From Ophthalmolycus amberensis (taxonomy: Eukaryota; Chordata; Actinopteri; Perciformes; Zoarcidae), in assembly GCA_024529925.1 (NCBI GenBank), contig JAFEUB010000736.1:2953501-3017500 (forward strand): a stretch of 64,000 nucleotides of DNA, read 5' to 3'. The notes below the pieces were generated by a model. The model saw only the letters and a program-made list of their open reading frames with translations. It ran no database searches and was not told where the DNA came from. The position numbers were made by a program, and so were the translations under genes. The stretch's first letter is position 1. Each line of letters begins with the position of its first letter. This document shows positions 14,693-25,349 of this stretch, in pieces.

Positions 14693-16583
14693 CCAGGTAA
14701 TCTGGAGGGAGTCCAGGGCACAGAGTTTGGCACATATCCCCGTTTGGTTGCAGTGACGACCAAGAGTGTCCCGAGGCGGTAGGGGAAGCGCAGGTAGGTG
14801 TTGCCATCAGGTGATGAGGTTTCTGTAGTTACAGAAGTTTGGTTGGCGAAGAGCTGTACAGAGACTCCTCCCAGGGGCTGGTGGGTGCTGGCATCGCTCA
14901 GGTGAACCTTCAGAGTCACCTCTGTGAACAAACAAGAGTGCTTACTGAGCCGTGTATAGCCGAGCGTCGGTGTGCAGAGAGAAGAGTGATATACAGGCAT
15001 AAAAACACAGCGGTGGGAACATTACAGTCATCTCGTTTACTGGGTTTGTTTCAGCGCCAGGCCCTTTGCCTTCAATCCACGGAGACGGTGTCCCAAAACC
15101 CGGCCAGTCACAAAGAGACGGACATTTCCTGGACTCTTGCCAACCGTGCTTCCCTTCTAAAACAATGGACCACTTCCCTCTCTCAAAGAAGCCGTGGTCC
15201 ACAGGGGAAAAAACAACGTGAGGCGGAATTAGAGAATTTACACACACTGCCTGTTGAGGATGAACACTCGCACTAAAAGCGTCTATAGACAGTTCACAGC
15301 ACGTGGATCTAATGGATCTATAAAAATCTTCATGTTACGGTTAACGTTGGGTTAGAATTATTGAAGCATTCATGTGTACATCACTTCAATGTTGCAGCTG
15401 ATAAGTCTAAATTACTTTTATATACTGCCTGAGTAGCTTAGGAATCCCCCCCCCTGGGATCAATAAAGTCTCATAGATATAGATGTTCTTATCTGAAAGA
15501 TGGAGTCAGCGATTCTGGAAAAAAGGTTGTTGATATTTGAATTCAACCCCCCCCCCCAGTTTTACTGTGTCTTTTGCTCCCACTGTATTTCCTTATACAT
15601 CCGTGGCTTTCCCCCCATCTTGGCTGGAATAGCGTTGTGAGGCTCGGTCAGAGCCACTTAGTGTGTGTCCCACTTACAGAGCCAGAGCTGTGTGTCAAAC
15701 ACACACACAAGACAGAAAGCTAGTGGACAGTGTGGAGATATTCGCTGAATTTGACAAAAAGTGTATATATATATATATTAGTGTGTGAAATCATGTATCA
15801 AGTGGTAGAAAATCGAAATATTCAGGTAAAGTAACTCAAAACTGCACAGTACTTCCTTTCCACCACTGCCAAACAAGGTACACACACGTCTATTTAGTCC
15901 ACCACAGAGGGCCGGCCAAACAACTGTGAGGTTAATTATATCACAAGCAGGAAAAATATCCCAAAAGGTATCATAAAAACAAACTTGGTACAAAAACACA
16001 ATCATTTAAATTCTACCCAAACCCACACTCTCTCTGTGTCTGTTGCAAACACACCAGTCTAAACCCTGTTTGATCATTGGCTGCTGGTTGACCCATGGTG
16101 ACCTTTCAATTAAGGCTGAAAGGTTTTTTTTTTGCCTTCACCTAAACATGCCCACCTCCCCCATACTCACTGCAACTGAATTTCACCATAACTCTTCCTT
16201 GTAACCCCACCCTCCGTGACACACACACACACACGCGCACACACTAACACTATACATACCCCTGGCTAGACGGATGCCCCTCCCCCCACTCAGAGATCCT
16301 GCGGTCAGCGAGGAACAACTATGACAAATCTGGTGAGAGTTCAGCCCGAGTGCAGCTGGCTCCACCTAAAAACAGAGCGCTGCACCAAATCATACCTTTT
16401 AGGAGGTTCGGCAGAGCAACGCTTCAATTTCAAACCATACGCATCATTACCCCGAGAGGGCTGGTGTGAAGATCTGCCCTCTGACCCTTCACTTCATTCC
16501 TCTCCGTTATTACATTTGCACAGTTGGATGACTAGAGAACAAAAAGAGGTCTGACAGAAAGAATTGGTGTGTGTGTGTGTGTT

Positions 16584-16625
<42 letters not shown>

Positions 16626-19409
16626 ATGACCTCACTTCCTGTCCCACTCCCAGTGATATGCTGTTAGGGGTACCAGCTGTGCTCACTTTTAAAAAGACCT
16701 CCCCTGGGAGACTCCAGATTGACAAATGCAACAGTCCCCCCCTCCCTTACTCCCTCCCTCCCTCCCAGTCCTCATCCAATAAATCACTACTGTGATGACA
16801 TCATTGTTAAACAAGCTGGGAGTCTCCCCTCTTCTCCGACACACAGCAGAGAAGATGATGTTGGACCTGAAGAATGATAGAAGACCTTGACTGCAGCTAA
16901 ACCAGCACCTTTATAACAAGCCCCTCGCTGTATTGACTCCTTATCCGAGTGTGTTGAGTACCATATGGAGGATACGGGCATCAAAGAGAGTTTGGCCTGA
17001 CCGACGCTGTGATCTCAGACCAATTATCCCAGACAGCAGCAGCCAGAGCAGCAGGGTGGTCGAGTGTGTCTGAATGCAAGTAGAAAGAGACGAACTAAAC
17101 AGGAGAAAAGGGGGACGACGACGTGTGTGTGTGTTTTTCAGCCCTCTACAACTTTGAATTAATGAGTCTTTGGTGCATTAATCAGGAGTTACAGGGAGGC
17201 GAATCTGTTCCGCACCATAAAAAGTGAGGTGTGATAAACTGGAAATGCCTGGTATGGCTGGCATCCACTGGGGTGTGTGAGGGAGTTTGGTGTTCTTCCA
17301 AACAGAGGGGGGGGGGGGGGGGGGGGGGGGTGAAAGCTTTCTGCACACGGGGCTGATTCAAAAGCTTGTCCACAACATCCAGTACAACACTGTGGCAGCT
17401 CAGAGTGACTTATCACAAGTTACTGGAGTTACAAGTGATGCAAGCGGAAAAACTTAATTATTGTGTTTATAATGGCCGCACATTAAAAACTTCAGAGGTA
17501 ATGCCGAATAGTCACAAACAAAATGTTTACTCTCGACTGAGGTTAAAAGGATGCAACAAAGTGCAACTGAAACAACAACTTAGTTAGCAACTTAAACTTT
17601 ACTCACGCTTCTACTGAACAGACCAATATTTGGGGCTGATATAGTGTCACAGCTGCTTTTCACCATCTGATGGTTGACTGGCACTATTTTAAATGACTTC
17701 ATCTCCATAGCCCCTCTTCTTCTTCTTCTTCTTCTGCAATGATTTAATGGCACCCAACTGGAGAAAATGCTCAACAATGTGGAATTGGTTTGGTTAGAGG
17801 AGATCAAATCTTCAACAAACCACAGTAAGATGTTAAGGAGTGTGAGAAGACTGCAGCTTATTTATTGCCATCTCAAGCAGGAGTAGAAAGTTGTTTCCCA
17901 TTCAGAAAATATAAACATCTGATTCTCAGTGTGGTGATCTTGAAAAAAAAAAGGGAAAAAAGAGGCCTTTTCTAAAAATGTTATGGGAACGAAATGAAGA
18001 ATACACAAAAGGTCAATGCGATTAAGAATGAATCATCAACAGGGACAACGGGAAAGACATGTCACAACACGCAACATGTGGAAACGCAGGAAAATAAAAG
18101 CACACACACACACAAACTCCTGTCTGTTACAGCTCTACTATAAGTAAAGAAAACGTCTATCAATAGGTGTTCAGCCTGCTATTTCCCCTCATCTGGATTA
18201 AAAGTGAGTTCAGATAGCGACAGTCAATCCCATTAACTCAGCAGGGGACACAGCAATTAGGCTACCGGTACATTGTTATGTCTGGCTGGAGAGCACATGG
18301 ACTACCTTCATCTTACCACAGTAAATATTCCCACATACATACTGTATTATACAACATTACTGTTTCTGCTCTGTGGCTCAGTAGGTTGTTGACCTACTAA
18401 ACACTATGCTTTCTCATGACCTGATGTATCTTACCCAAAGGTGATCTGCTGCTGGCACTCACACCAGCATCTCATGATTAAAATGAAGCTTGGGCTAGCT
18501 GGTGTCAATATGATTGGGTCTGTGTACTTCCTGGAAGCCCTTCTCCAAGCAGCTTCAGCGAATGTTTGTCTGCTAGAGACGCAGTGTCATGCCTATTATG
18601 GGCAGTCGTAATGCGAGTGAGATCTATATCTGCGGGTAGATTGTCTGTCTGGCTCCACTCATCCATGTTGTCTGCTGGACAGACCAGGAGAAGTTCTCGG
18701 TATCGACCTGAACATAACCTCCCCCGGGACTACTGAAGGTCAATCTGAGGCAAAGTGAACACCAGAGAAGGAGAGTGAGAAAGGAAAGGAAAGTAAGAGA
18801 GCAGAGAGAGGCCTGGACAGACTATCCCTTGATCCCTACCAGAGCTTGTTGTTGGTCATGGTCCAGAAAGTGCCCGATGACAAGCTTTGAAGGAGAACTA
18901 CTTCAAAAACTCCTGAGATGATCGTAAATATAAAATATCAGAAACTAACTCCGGGTTACTTTTTCAAAAGTTATGGGAACGAAATGGGAACCGGGTTTCA
19001 AAAGTAACCCGGTGCCGTGACTGATTCACAGCATCGGTTACTGTGCGTTTACATTCATACGTGTAAAGTAAACACAGTAGTAGTGAGAGGACCCAATGTA
19101 GGCCAGACAGAGATGTAAGCGAACACAGACAACGTGTGCCATGTTTGCATGCAGGTGAGAGATAAAAGTGATGGATAAAACAGACGTGGCTCCACTTTAG
19201 AAGGGACTATGACAGGGCAGCTTTGAAGTCTGTGCAACAAACAAACCTTAAGTGTTAACCTGTCACTGCTGGAAGTGACAGGTTCCCCTTGGAATACACT
19301 GCTATCTGCAGACACGAGGTACTTCACCAACTCATTTCATGCCATCAAATGCAGTTTGTACATTAAATTGCATTTAGCGACAGCTTGTCTTCTTCTGTCT
19401 CAAAACACT

Positions 19410-19468
<59 letters not shown>

Positions 19469-20485
19469 TATTTAGCAGGGCTGATTATTTTTCTTTTATT
19501 TATAAGTTTGTCTATAAAATGTCTGATAATAGTCAATTTGATATCGTATTATCAGTTATATATCAAATCCTCACATAGGTAAAGCTAGAGCCAGAGAAGG
19601 TTTGGCATTTCTGCATAAAAAATGACTTCAACGATTCATCAGTTATCTATATTGATGATTCAAACTTCTTAAATATAAACATTTAATAATGTTTTATAGT
19701 AGTCAGCTGACTAGAACTGTTGGTTGGACAAAACAACTCAACTTGGGCTCTGGGAAATTGTGATTTTCCACAATTCCACTCCTGATCACTTAATAAAATA
19801 GTGATTAGTTGCAGCTCCAGCTCCAGCACAAAGACCAAGAGTAAAGTTTGAGCTTGTTGGCATCTATCTACTTCCTGTTAAGACACCTGAACCAGGTCAC
19901 TGACTTTATCCTAAATAACACACAGAAACAGCAGAAGAGCAACCTCCTTCCACAGACTGTAAAGTTCAAACAGTGCAGGTCGAGGAACACATTATGGACC
20001 AATACATCGTCTCCTCTTCCAGGATAGACGCTCACAAAGAGAGAAAGAGTGATATCTGAAACGATAAGATGACAAATCGCAGCAGCTGGACTCCTCTGCT
20101 GCATGTTTCTGGACACTAGGAGTGCATGTTTACACTCACAAAGTATTTTACACTGGTATGACTACACCACAATTTTAATAAATGTTGTTTGAAAAGAGCA
20201 GGCTGGATAACAAACATTTCAGATAAGTTTTGGTGCGATCTGTTTCTGCCACCAGCTAACTTGCTAAAGCTAAGTTTAGGTCCCATCAGCATCCAGGTTG
20301 GCTAGCCATTAGCCACCAAAGTAGCCGGCTAACTAGCTTGTTTTTCGGGTCAAAATGTTTGACGCACTTGTACCTTCTGTGGCGGAGCCCTCCGGTGATG
20401 TTTTGGCCTCAGCTCTGGAGACAAGGCATCCCAAAAGGAAGAGTCCAACAGCAGCGGCTCGTCTCCAGCACACCGCCCGCATCAT
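5161..20485 (-). CDS. fam171a1: FAM171A1 (astroprincin), single-pass membrane protein
   Basis: Type I membrane glycoprotein of the FAM171 family, linked in mammals to cell shape and actin. Nine coding exons on the minus strand: 20374-20485, 14694-14921, 13939-14031, 11844-12002, 11044-11220, 8227-8343, 7494-7608, 7015-7132, 5161-6711. Phases agree throughout and give 889 aa, close to the human length. Exon 1 encodes a signal peptide (MMRAVCWRRAAAVGLFLLG...). Exons 2-6 form the extracellular domain (EVTLKVHLSDASTHQP; LLPERAATLMVYEDVV; VHFQRRALSLP; PAWRFDPRLG; YIAPQLGYWVAAMSP). Exon 7 holds the transmembrane helix, about residues 306-332. Exon 8 starts the cytoplasmic tail (RRRCLKP...SKRDQATSMSHLNLI). 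The single 1.55-kb last exon has family landmarks MSRSVDHLERP-like, WFVSLDGRSNAH, SYIDLQRAG, NDASLDSGVDLNEP and C-terminal KSPWQRREERPLLSFNMK. FAM171A2 or B are less likely given the nmt2 linkage. Confidence 0.95.
8349..8384. repeat. (CA)n microsatellite at a fam171a1 acceptor
   Basis: About 18 CA units in fam171a1 intron 5, only a few bases from the exon 6 splice acceptor at 8344. On the transcribed strand it is a TG tract directly before GCGCAG. Confidence 0.9.
9297..9346. repeat. (CA)n microsatellite
   Basis: About 25 uninterrupted CA units inside fam171a1 intron 5 (8344-11043). That 2.7-kb intron shows nothing else identifiable. Confidence 0.9.
11321..11340. repeat. poly-G tract
   Basis: Twenty consecutive G in fam171a1 intron 4, about 100 bp before the exon 5 acceptor. 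Length in the assembly is uncertain. Confidence 0.85.
11606..11650. repeat. (CG/CA)n alternating purine-pyrimidine repeat
   Basis: A GCGCGCGCACGCG stretch running into about 14 CA units in fam171a1 intron 4. Alternating purine/pyrimidine of this type can adopt Z-DNA. Confidence 0.85.
13891..13933. repeat. C29 tract followed by (CA)7 beside a splice donor
   Basis: Twenty-nine C followed by seven CA units. On the transcribed minus strand this reads (TG)n then a 29-G tract starting within about 20 nt of the fam171a1 exon 3 donor (GT at 13938-13937). Confidence 0.9.
14652..14689. repeat. (CA)n microsatellite abutting a splice donor
   Basis: About 19 CA units starting five bases from the end of fam171a1 exon 2 (donor at 14693). 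The pre-mRNA intron begins GTAGG followed by (TG)n. Confidence 0.9.
15438..15480 (+). mobile_element. Possible LINE 3'-end remnant
   Basis: A C-run, then CTGGGATCAATAAAGTCTCA, resembles the conserved 3' terminus of fish L2/Rex1-type LINEs (compare the ACTAATAAAGGAT end of the element at 50499). Only about 40 bp is recognisable. Confidence 0.35.
17307..17330. repeat. poly-G tract
   Basis: Twenty-four consecutive G in fam171a1 intron 1. Confidence 0.85.
19412..19462. repeat. (TA)n microsatellite
   Basis: About 25 TA units in fam171a1 intron 1. Confidence 0.9.
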
Positions 20486-20804
20486 TGCAGATGTGAGTAT
20501 CAACGGTTAAAAAAAAACACAAAAAATAAAAGTAGAAGACAAAAATATTTTGCTTTTACAAACTCACTGACGGGCCACATCAGCGTACACTGGGTTTATT
20601 CCGCAAAAGGGGGCGACACTCCATGTTTAGCGGAATCAGCAGTCCTGTTTCCTCGCCTGTAACGCCGTGTTTCCTCCCGTGTTTCCTTCGTGCATCCCTC
20701 GGCCCTTGTGCTGCTCGGTCGGGTTTTTTTTTTTTTTTCATCGACTGGTCAGAGAGGAAGACGGCCCCTTTCCTCTGAGCCACATGCCCGAGAACAGCAC
20801 CAAC

Positions 20805-20890
20805 AGGCGGCTTCTTCCACTAACATCTGCGGACCTCCAGCGCCATCTGCCGGCCGAATGATGGAAAGCTTCTTACAGCATTGAATTGCT
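20805..20890 (+). repeat. Short dispersed repeat, copy A
   Basis: Aligns by eye with 21750-21835: both read CCAACAGGC-GC, then CATCT-CGGACCTCCA-CGCCA-CTGC, then a TTCCTTACA-like end. Copy A contains CCAGCGCCATCTGCCGG, which resembles a CTCF site in reverse orientation. Repeat family not recognised. Confidence 0.4.
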
Positions 20891-21749
20891 TCTCAAGTCA
20901 TTTTTTCTCTTCGTACCAAATTACATTACATGAAGAATAATTACAAAGATTTATATTTTTTTTTTTCATGAACCACCAATCAGTTGATAAAATCAAATAC
21001 AACTATATTATTTCACAAATTCTATCTATTCACGCTCAATGTAACAATTTAATAAGTAATGATATGTATTGATGTATTCAGTTTTATTTTTTGATTTGTC
21101 TGATAATCTTTTATTAAAAAAACAGAGCACAAAATGCCATTCTCCTGATTTTGGCCTCAAAATTATGGAAACCCAAAACTAAACTAAAAATTTAAAAAGA
21201 AATACAAAGGTTATAAGACCAAACCCAAAGTCCAAAAATACATCTAAATGCATCAATAAATAATATTTTTGGTTTAAATCAGACCATTTAAGTGAAAACA
21301 CCTGTGTGGGTGTAGGCCACGATGGGGCTCTTATTTCATTCAGATCATCAGCGTTTCAAATCACAGGACTTTAAGTCAGAAGAAGTTATGTTTTTACGTT
21401 CTGAAAGTGAAAACTACAAAGCTGAATTTTCTTGAAATTAGTCAAATTTGTGTGTTAATAATAAAATATTAATTCCACCAAATGTCTGTGATGTTTTATA
21501 GTTTGCCACCTCTTATCCTTCCCAACACATTTACAAGAACCTTAACATCTATAAATGAGGAGTCTGGTTTCAAGCGTGTTGACAACAATAATAAATTAGT
21601 CACAAATATGTAGTAGAAACACTCAAACATCTGGTTTAAGCCCTCGCCCCGTGCTTCTTCTTACTCTGCACATGAACTGTTTTAATTATTAGTTCCCTTC
21701 TGTTGTTGTTGAACCCCAAAGTCTTGTGACATTCATATGTTTGAAGCGC

Positions 21750-21835
21750 CAACAGGCAGCCTGCTCCTCATCTACGGACCTCCACCGCCACCTGCAGCCC
21801 AACACGAGGAATTCCTTACAATTGCTCACGAAAAA
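21750..21835 (+). repeat. Short dispersed repeat, copy B
   Basis: Second, diverged copy of the segment at 20805-20890, about 945 bp further on and in the same orientation. The core here is CACCGCCACCTGCAGCC. Confidence 0.4.
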
Positions 21836-22618
21836 AGAAAACTGCCAGAGAAGTAGGTATGAAATCATGTTAAATGTTTTTATTTAAATTGCTCGGCAGG
21901 TTGAATTATGTACCTTTTCAATATTAATTTAAGGAAACAAAATTCTCATTTCTTGAAAAAAAAAACATGAAATTTGGACCCATTTTTTTGTGCTTATCAC
22001 TTTGACCCTCCTGTCTTTTTTTTATCTTTCAGAGTTGTCTTATTTGTTTGTTTGTTCTTTTACTTATTTTACTTTGACTCCTATAAGAAAAAAACTCCTA
22101 TGTATGGCACACATGAGTAAACCAACCACAACTAACCACCACTTCTCCTAATAGCTGCAGATGTTCTTTGAGAAAACAATACAACCATATTGACACCATA
22201 CATCTTTGCTTCACAAAATTGTCCACACTTTTTTTAGATTTCTCATTCTTAGTTTTTTCTATTGAGATATACTAGTTTAACTTCTGGTCTCTAAAAGCTA
22301 TTCAAATGAATAAATCACTGCTCATAACATACGCAGTATATATGCAATCTTTGATGAAGGAGTGTGAGTACATTTTACTTCACAAGCCAGAAAGGTTGGT
22401 GATCACTGCAGTAGATTCAAAACAAATATTTGCACTGCTTATGTCTTTTCACAACCGCTGCCACATTTCCTGCTAAACGGGTTAGACTGGTTGTTCCCAC
22501 TAATATTAACATAAAAAGGAAGTCACGAGTTTCCTTGTTTTGCATACGATCTGTTCCTGTGATTACATATGAAGTGTAGCTTGGCAAGAGTATTTTTCCA
22601 GACTAAGAGACTCCACCA

Positions 22619-23715
22619 ATGAAGACCTGTGGCTCAGACATGAAGCGCTCGGCTCTCATAATCCTGATGATCAACAGTTTCTGTGCCTTTTCGCAAAGTA
22701 AGAAAGAGTTTCACATTTAATACGTGGTTCTAGTAACATGCTACTTATGGAAACCGAGACAGGGTCACATAGAAGTCTCTCGCTGTAGATCTTTGTCATT
22801 AAATGTTTATACAAATACATGTATAATTTTCCGTATTTTGATTGTTTTCAGTTCCCCATGAAGTTCTCTACATTGTGGGCTGCTTTGACAATGGGACAGC
22901 TGAAGCTCAGTTTGAGTTAGACGCAGAGGAGCTTTTATACGTGGATTTTGACAGAGAGGAGGTTGTTTACAGTATTCCCAGATTTCTAGTTGACGACCCA
23001 AGCAAAATGTTTGAGAATGTGAGAGTATTTAGAAATGCTAAGAAAAACAGGAATGCATGTCAAGCAGTTCTTGCAATCTACAAAATGGAGCAGAAAAATC
23101 CACCAGAAGAAATGGGTAAGCTAACCTCAACATTTCTCTCTGTAGTGATGTGATTGACAAAAAGCTGATGACGGTTTTTGATTGTCTTTTGACCCACTAA
23201 AGACCCCCCTGAGAGCATCCTCTACCCTTCAGAAGAAGTTCAGTTGGGAGTTGAAAACATCCTCATCTGCTTTGTGAATCATTTCTACCCACCTGAGATC
23301 AAAGTCAGCTGGACCAGAAACGGCCGTCTGGTGTCCGAGGGGGTGTCACTCAGTCGCTATTATCCCAATAATGATCAAACCTTCCACCAGTTCACAACCC
23401 TGACATTCACACCAAAGGAGGAAGACATTTACAGCTGCACTGTTGAACACTTAGCTTTGGACAGGCCGAAAACAAAGATCTGGGGTAATTGTTTTCATCT
23501 AGAGAAGCCACTAAAATATCAAAGTATGACAATGATTTGTTGTAAAATCCTTTTTTTGCGTCTGCAATGATATATTCTTCCCTTTCTCCACAGAACCTGA
23601 CTTCAGTCATCCCAGTCTTAGACTAGATGTTTACTGTGGAGTGGGCCTGTCTCTGGGCTTGTTGGGAGTTGCAGTTGGAACATTTTTAATAGTTAAGGGA
23701 CACCATGGACATTAA
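22619..23715 (+). CDS. MHC class II alpha chain
   Basis: Class II antigen-presenting alpha chain; pairs with a beta chain on endosomal and cell-surface membranes of antigen-presenting cells. Four exons: 22619-22697 (signal peptide), 22852-23115 (alpha-1), 23203-23484 (alpha-2 Ig domain), 23594-23715 (connecting peptide, membrane helix, tail). All internal splices are phase 1, as expected for class II genes, giving 248 aa. Alpha-1 has the fish-type cysteine pair (IVGCFDNG and RNACQA). Alpha-2 shows the Ig C1 landmarks ILICFVNHFYPPEIKVSWT and YSCTVEHLALD. The membrane segment has the glycine-rich GxxxG pattern (GVGLSLGLLGVAVG) used for alpha/beta pairing, with a very short tail (KGHHGH). By eye the helix keeps the peptide-contacting Asn four residues before the second cysteine, but Val replaces the Asn three residues after it, suggesting a non-classical chain. 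Poly(A) candidates lie at 24024 and 24080. Confidence 0.93.
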
Positions 23716-25349
23716 TTTCTCTGTTTTAGAAAGATTATACACATGGAAGTGATGATGGTGCACATGCATTTTACAACAACAATTTTGGAGTGCACCGTCT
23801 ATCATCTTTGAAACTGTGATTTGTCTTTGAGAGAGGTTTGAATATCAGGCCTGCTGTGGCCCATTGAAGAATGAACTAAATGAAGATTAAATGGAGTTTA
23901 TGTGAAAAATATACATTCTTCAAACACATATTTCCTCTACACACATGTGGACACACCCTAATACACTGTACATATGCTAGAATATATTTTACTTTTTTAG
24001 AGGGAAAATGTAACTTTTTAAGGAATAAATAACACATTACCGGGATTTGTCTTTATAATTAGATGCTGAATTCATAAGCAATAAAACACACCTCTACTCC
24101 ACTATGTACTGTACACTCAGGGATTTTGCTGCTTCAGCCTCACTTGGTCTGGTATGACCAGTAGCTTCTGGTGGCTAATGCTAGCTGACAGCAAACTTAA
24201 AATGTATCAATATTTTATGATTGACATTATTAAATGTCAGGAAGAGCTTTGGATTTACACATTGTATGCAAAAGGGGGTTCAAATCCTAATAAACTATTG
24301 ATTCAACTTATTTGTGATTCATTTTTTGGCATTTTTGTTCCTTGTTATTACAGTGTCGTTGATTTAACATTACCGTGTACCATGCTGTCTGTTGGCTCAC
24401 TGTTATCTGTAACTTAGATTTACATTTTATTGAGGTTTCAATTTTACACTAACTTTTTTTGTACATAAAATAACCCTAATTTAATCAGGTAATCATTCTC
24501 AAGATCTCTTTTGCAAGAGCGCCTGAGATAATAGGATGTGAGGTGATGTAATGAAGCTGATTTCGCAGGAGACCTTTGTAAATACAAATGAATGTAGTTC
24601 ACTTCTTGTTGCTCGTGAGGACCAGCTTACTTTTTTAAATGTAGTGCATCGTGATGAGGACAATATGTATCTCCTGTAATGAAACACAATGCACGAAGAT
24701 AAACTGCATCTATAGTTGTTTAAGATATGACAATATATACAACAGACATTGTGGTTACTGTGGTTAGAATCAGAATCAGAAACTGTTTATTGCCAATGTA
24801 TGTTGCACATACAGGGAATTTGTCGTGGCGTGTGGTGCATAACATTAAACAATCAACAACAATCAACACAGTGCAAGAAATAGACACATATTAAAATTTA
24901 CAATAGAATATAAAAGAATATAAAATAAAGTGCACAACAAACAGATAAAAGTTGGAAGTAAGTCCGCTGGAGTTGTTCCCCTGATGTTTATGAGCTCATC
25001 TCTGGTGAAAGAGCTCCAGGTATCGCAGCAGAAAACAGTATTTACAACAGAAACAACACAAAACAATGAGCACCAACACACCAAGGCTGCCGTCCGCGGC
25101 ACCATCTTACTTTAATTCAAGATTAAATACAAATGAGTCAGTTCAGCCACCAATGCTGACATCAAATTATAAATTACTTCAATAATTCATATGAAATTGG
25201 AAAGGTGAATGATTGGAGGTGTCAGATTACTAAACTCACTTGTTGCCACACCTTTTTACACAAATGTTGCTGAGCACTGTCCTGTTTTACTTCCTCATGC
25301 TTTCAGTGCACGATATATTCACTTCCTCTAATGTTTCTCATCGGTAACC
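23716..25349. other. Spacer between class II alpha and beta
   Basis: Holds the alpha-chain 3' UTR (AATAAA at 24024-24029 and 24080-24085), a minus-strand LINE derivative (24766-25110) and the beta promoter. A possible Y-box core (TGATTGG, about 25210-25216) lies about 135 bp before the beta ATG. I could not find a convincing X box upstream of it. Confidence 0.5.
24766..25110 (-). mobile_element. Internally deleted LINE derivative
   Basis: The plus strand begins with AGAATCAGAATCAGAAACTG, the reverse complement of the short tandem tail of fish L2/Rex1-like LINEs. At the other end, the minus strand encodes a short peptide with FTRDELINIRGTTPADLLPTF-like sequence starting at an ATG near 25105, of a kind I associate with the start of such LINE ORFs. 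Endonuclease and reverse transcriptase are both missing, so only the two ends are joined. Confidence 0.5.

Larger units (their letters stand above)
14922..20373 (-). other. fam171a1 intron 1
   Basis: The 5.45-kb first intron of fam171a1. I see no exons in it. It carries (AG)18 at 16587-16622, a 24-bp poly-G at 17307-17330, a 51-bp (TA)n at 19412-19462 and a possible LINE 3'-end remnant near 15440. Confidence 0.6.
20486..22618. other. Intergenic: fam171a1 promoter side to MHC class II
   Basis: Upstream DNA of both fam171a1 (minus) and the class II alpha gene (plus), head to head. The first few hundred bases should contain the fam171a1 promoter. Two related segments about 85 bp long (20805-20890 and 21750-21835) are described separately. 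The rest is AT-rich; I found no exon in it. Confidence 0.5.

Noticed and set aside
14839..15276. 145-codon plus-strand frame near fam171a1 exon 2
   Set aside because: Antisense to a well-supported exon and intron; no family resemblance.
25200..25349. Full W/S-X-Y enhancer module of the class II beta gene
   Set aside because: Only a Y-box core (TGATTGG) was found; no X-box match at the right distance, so no complete module is claimed.
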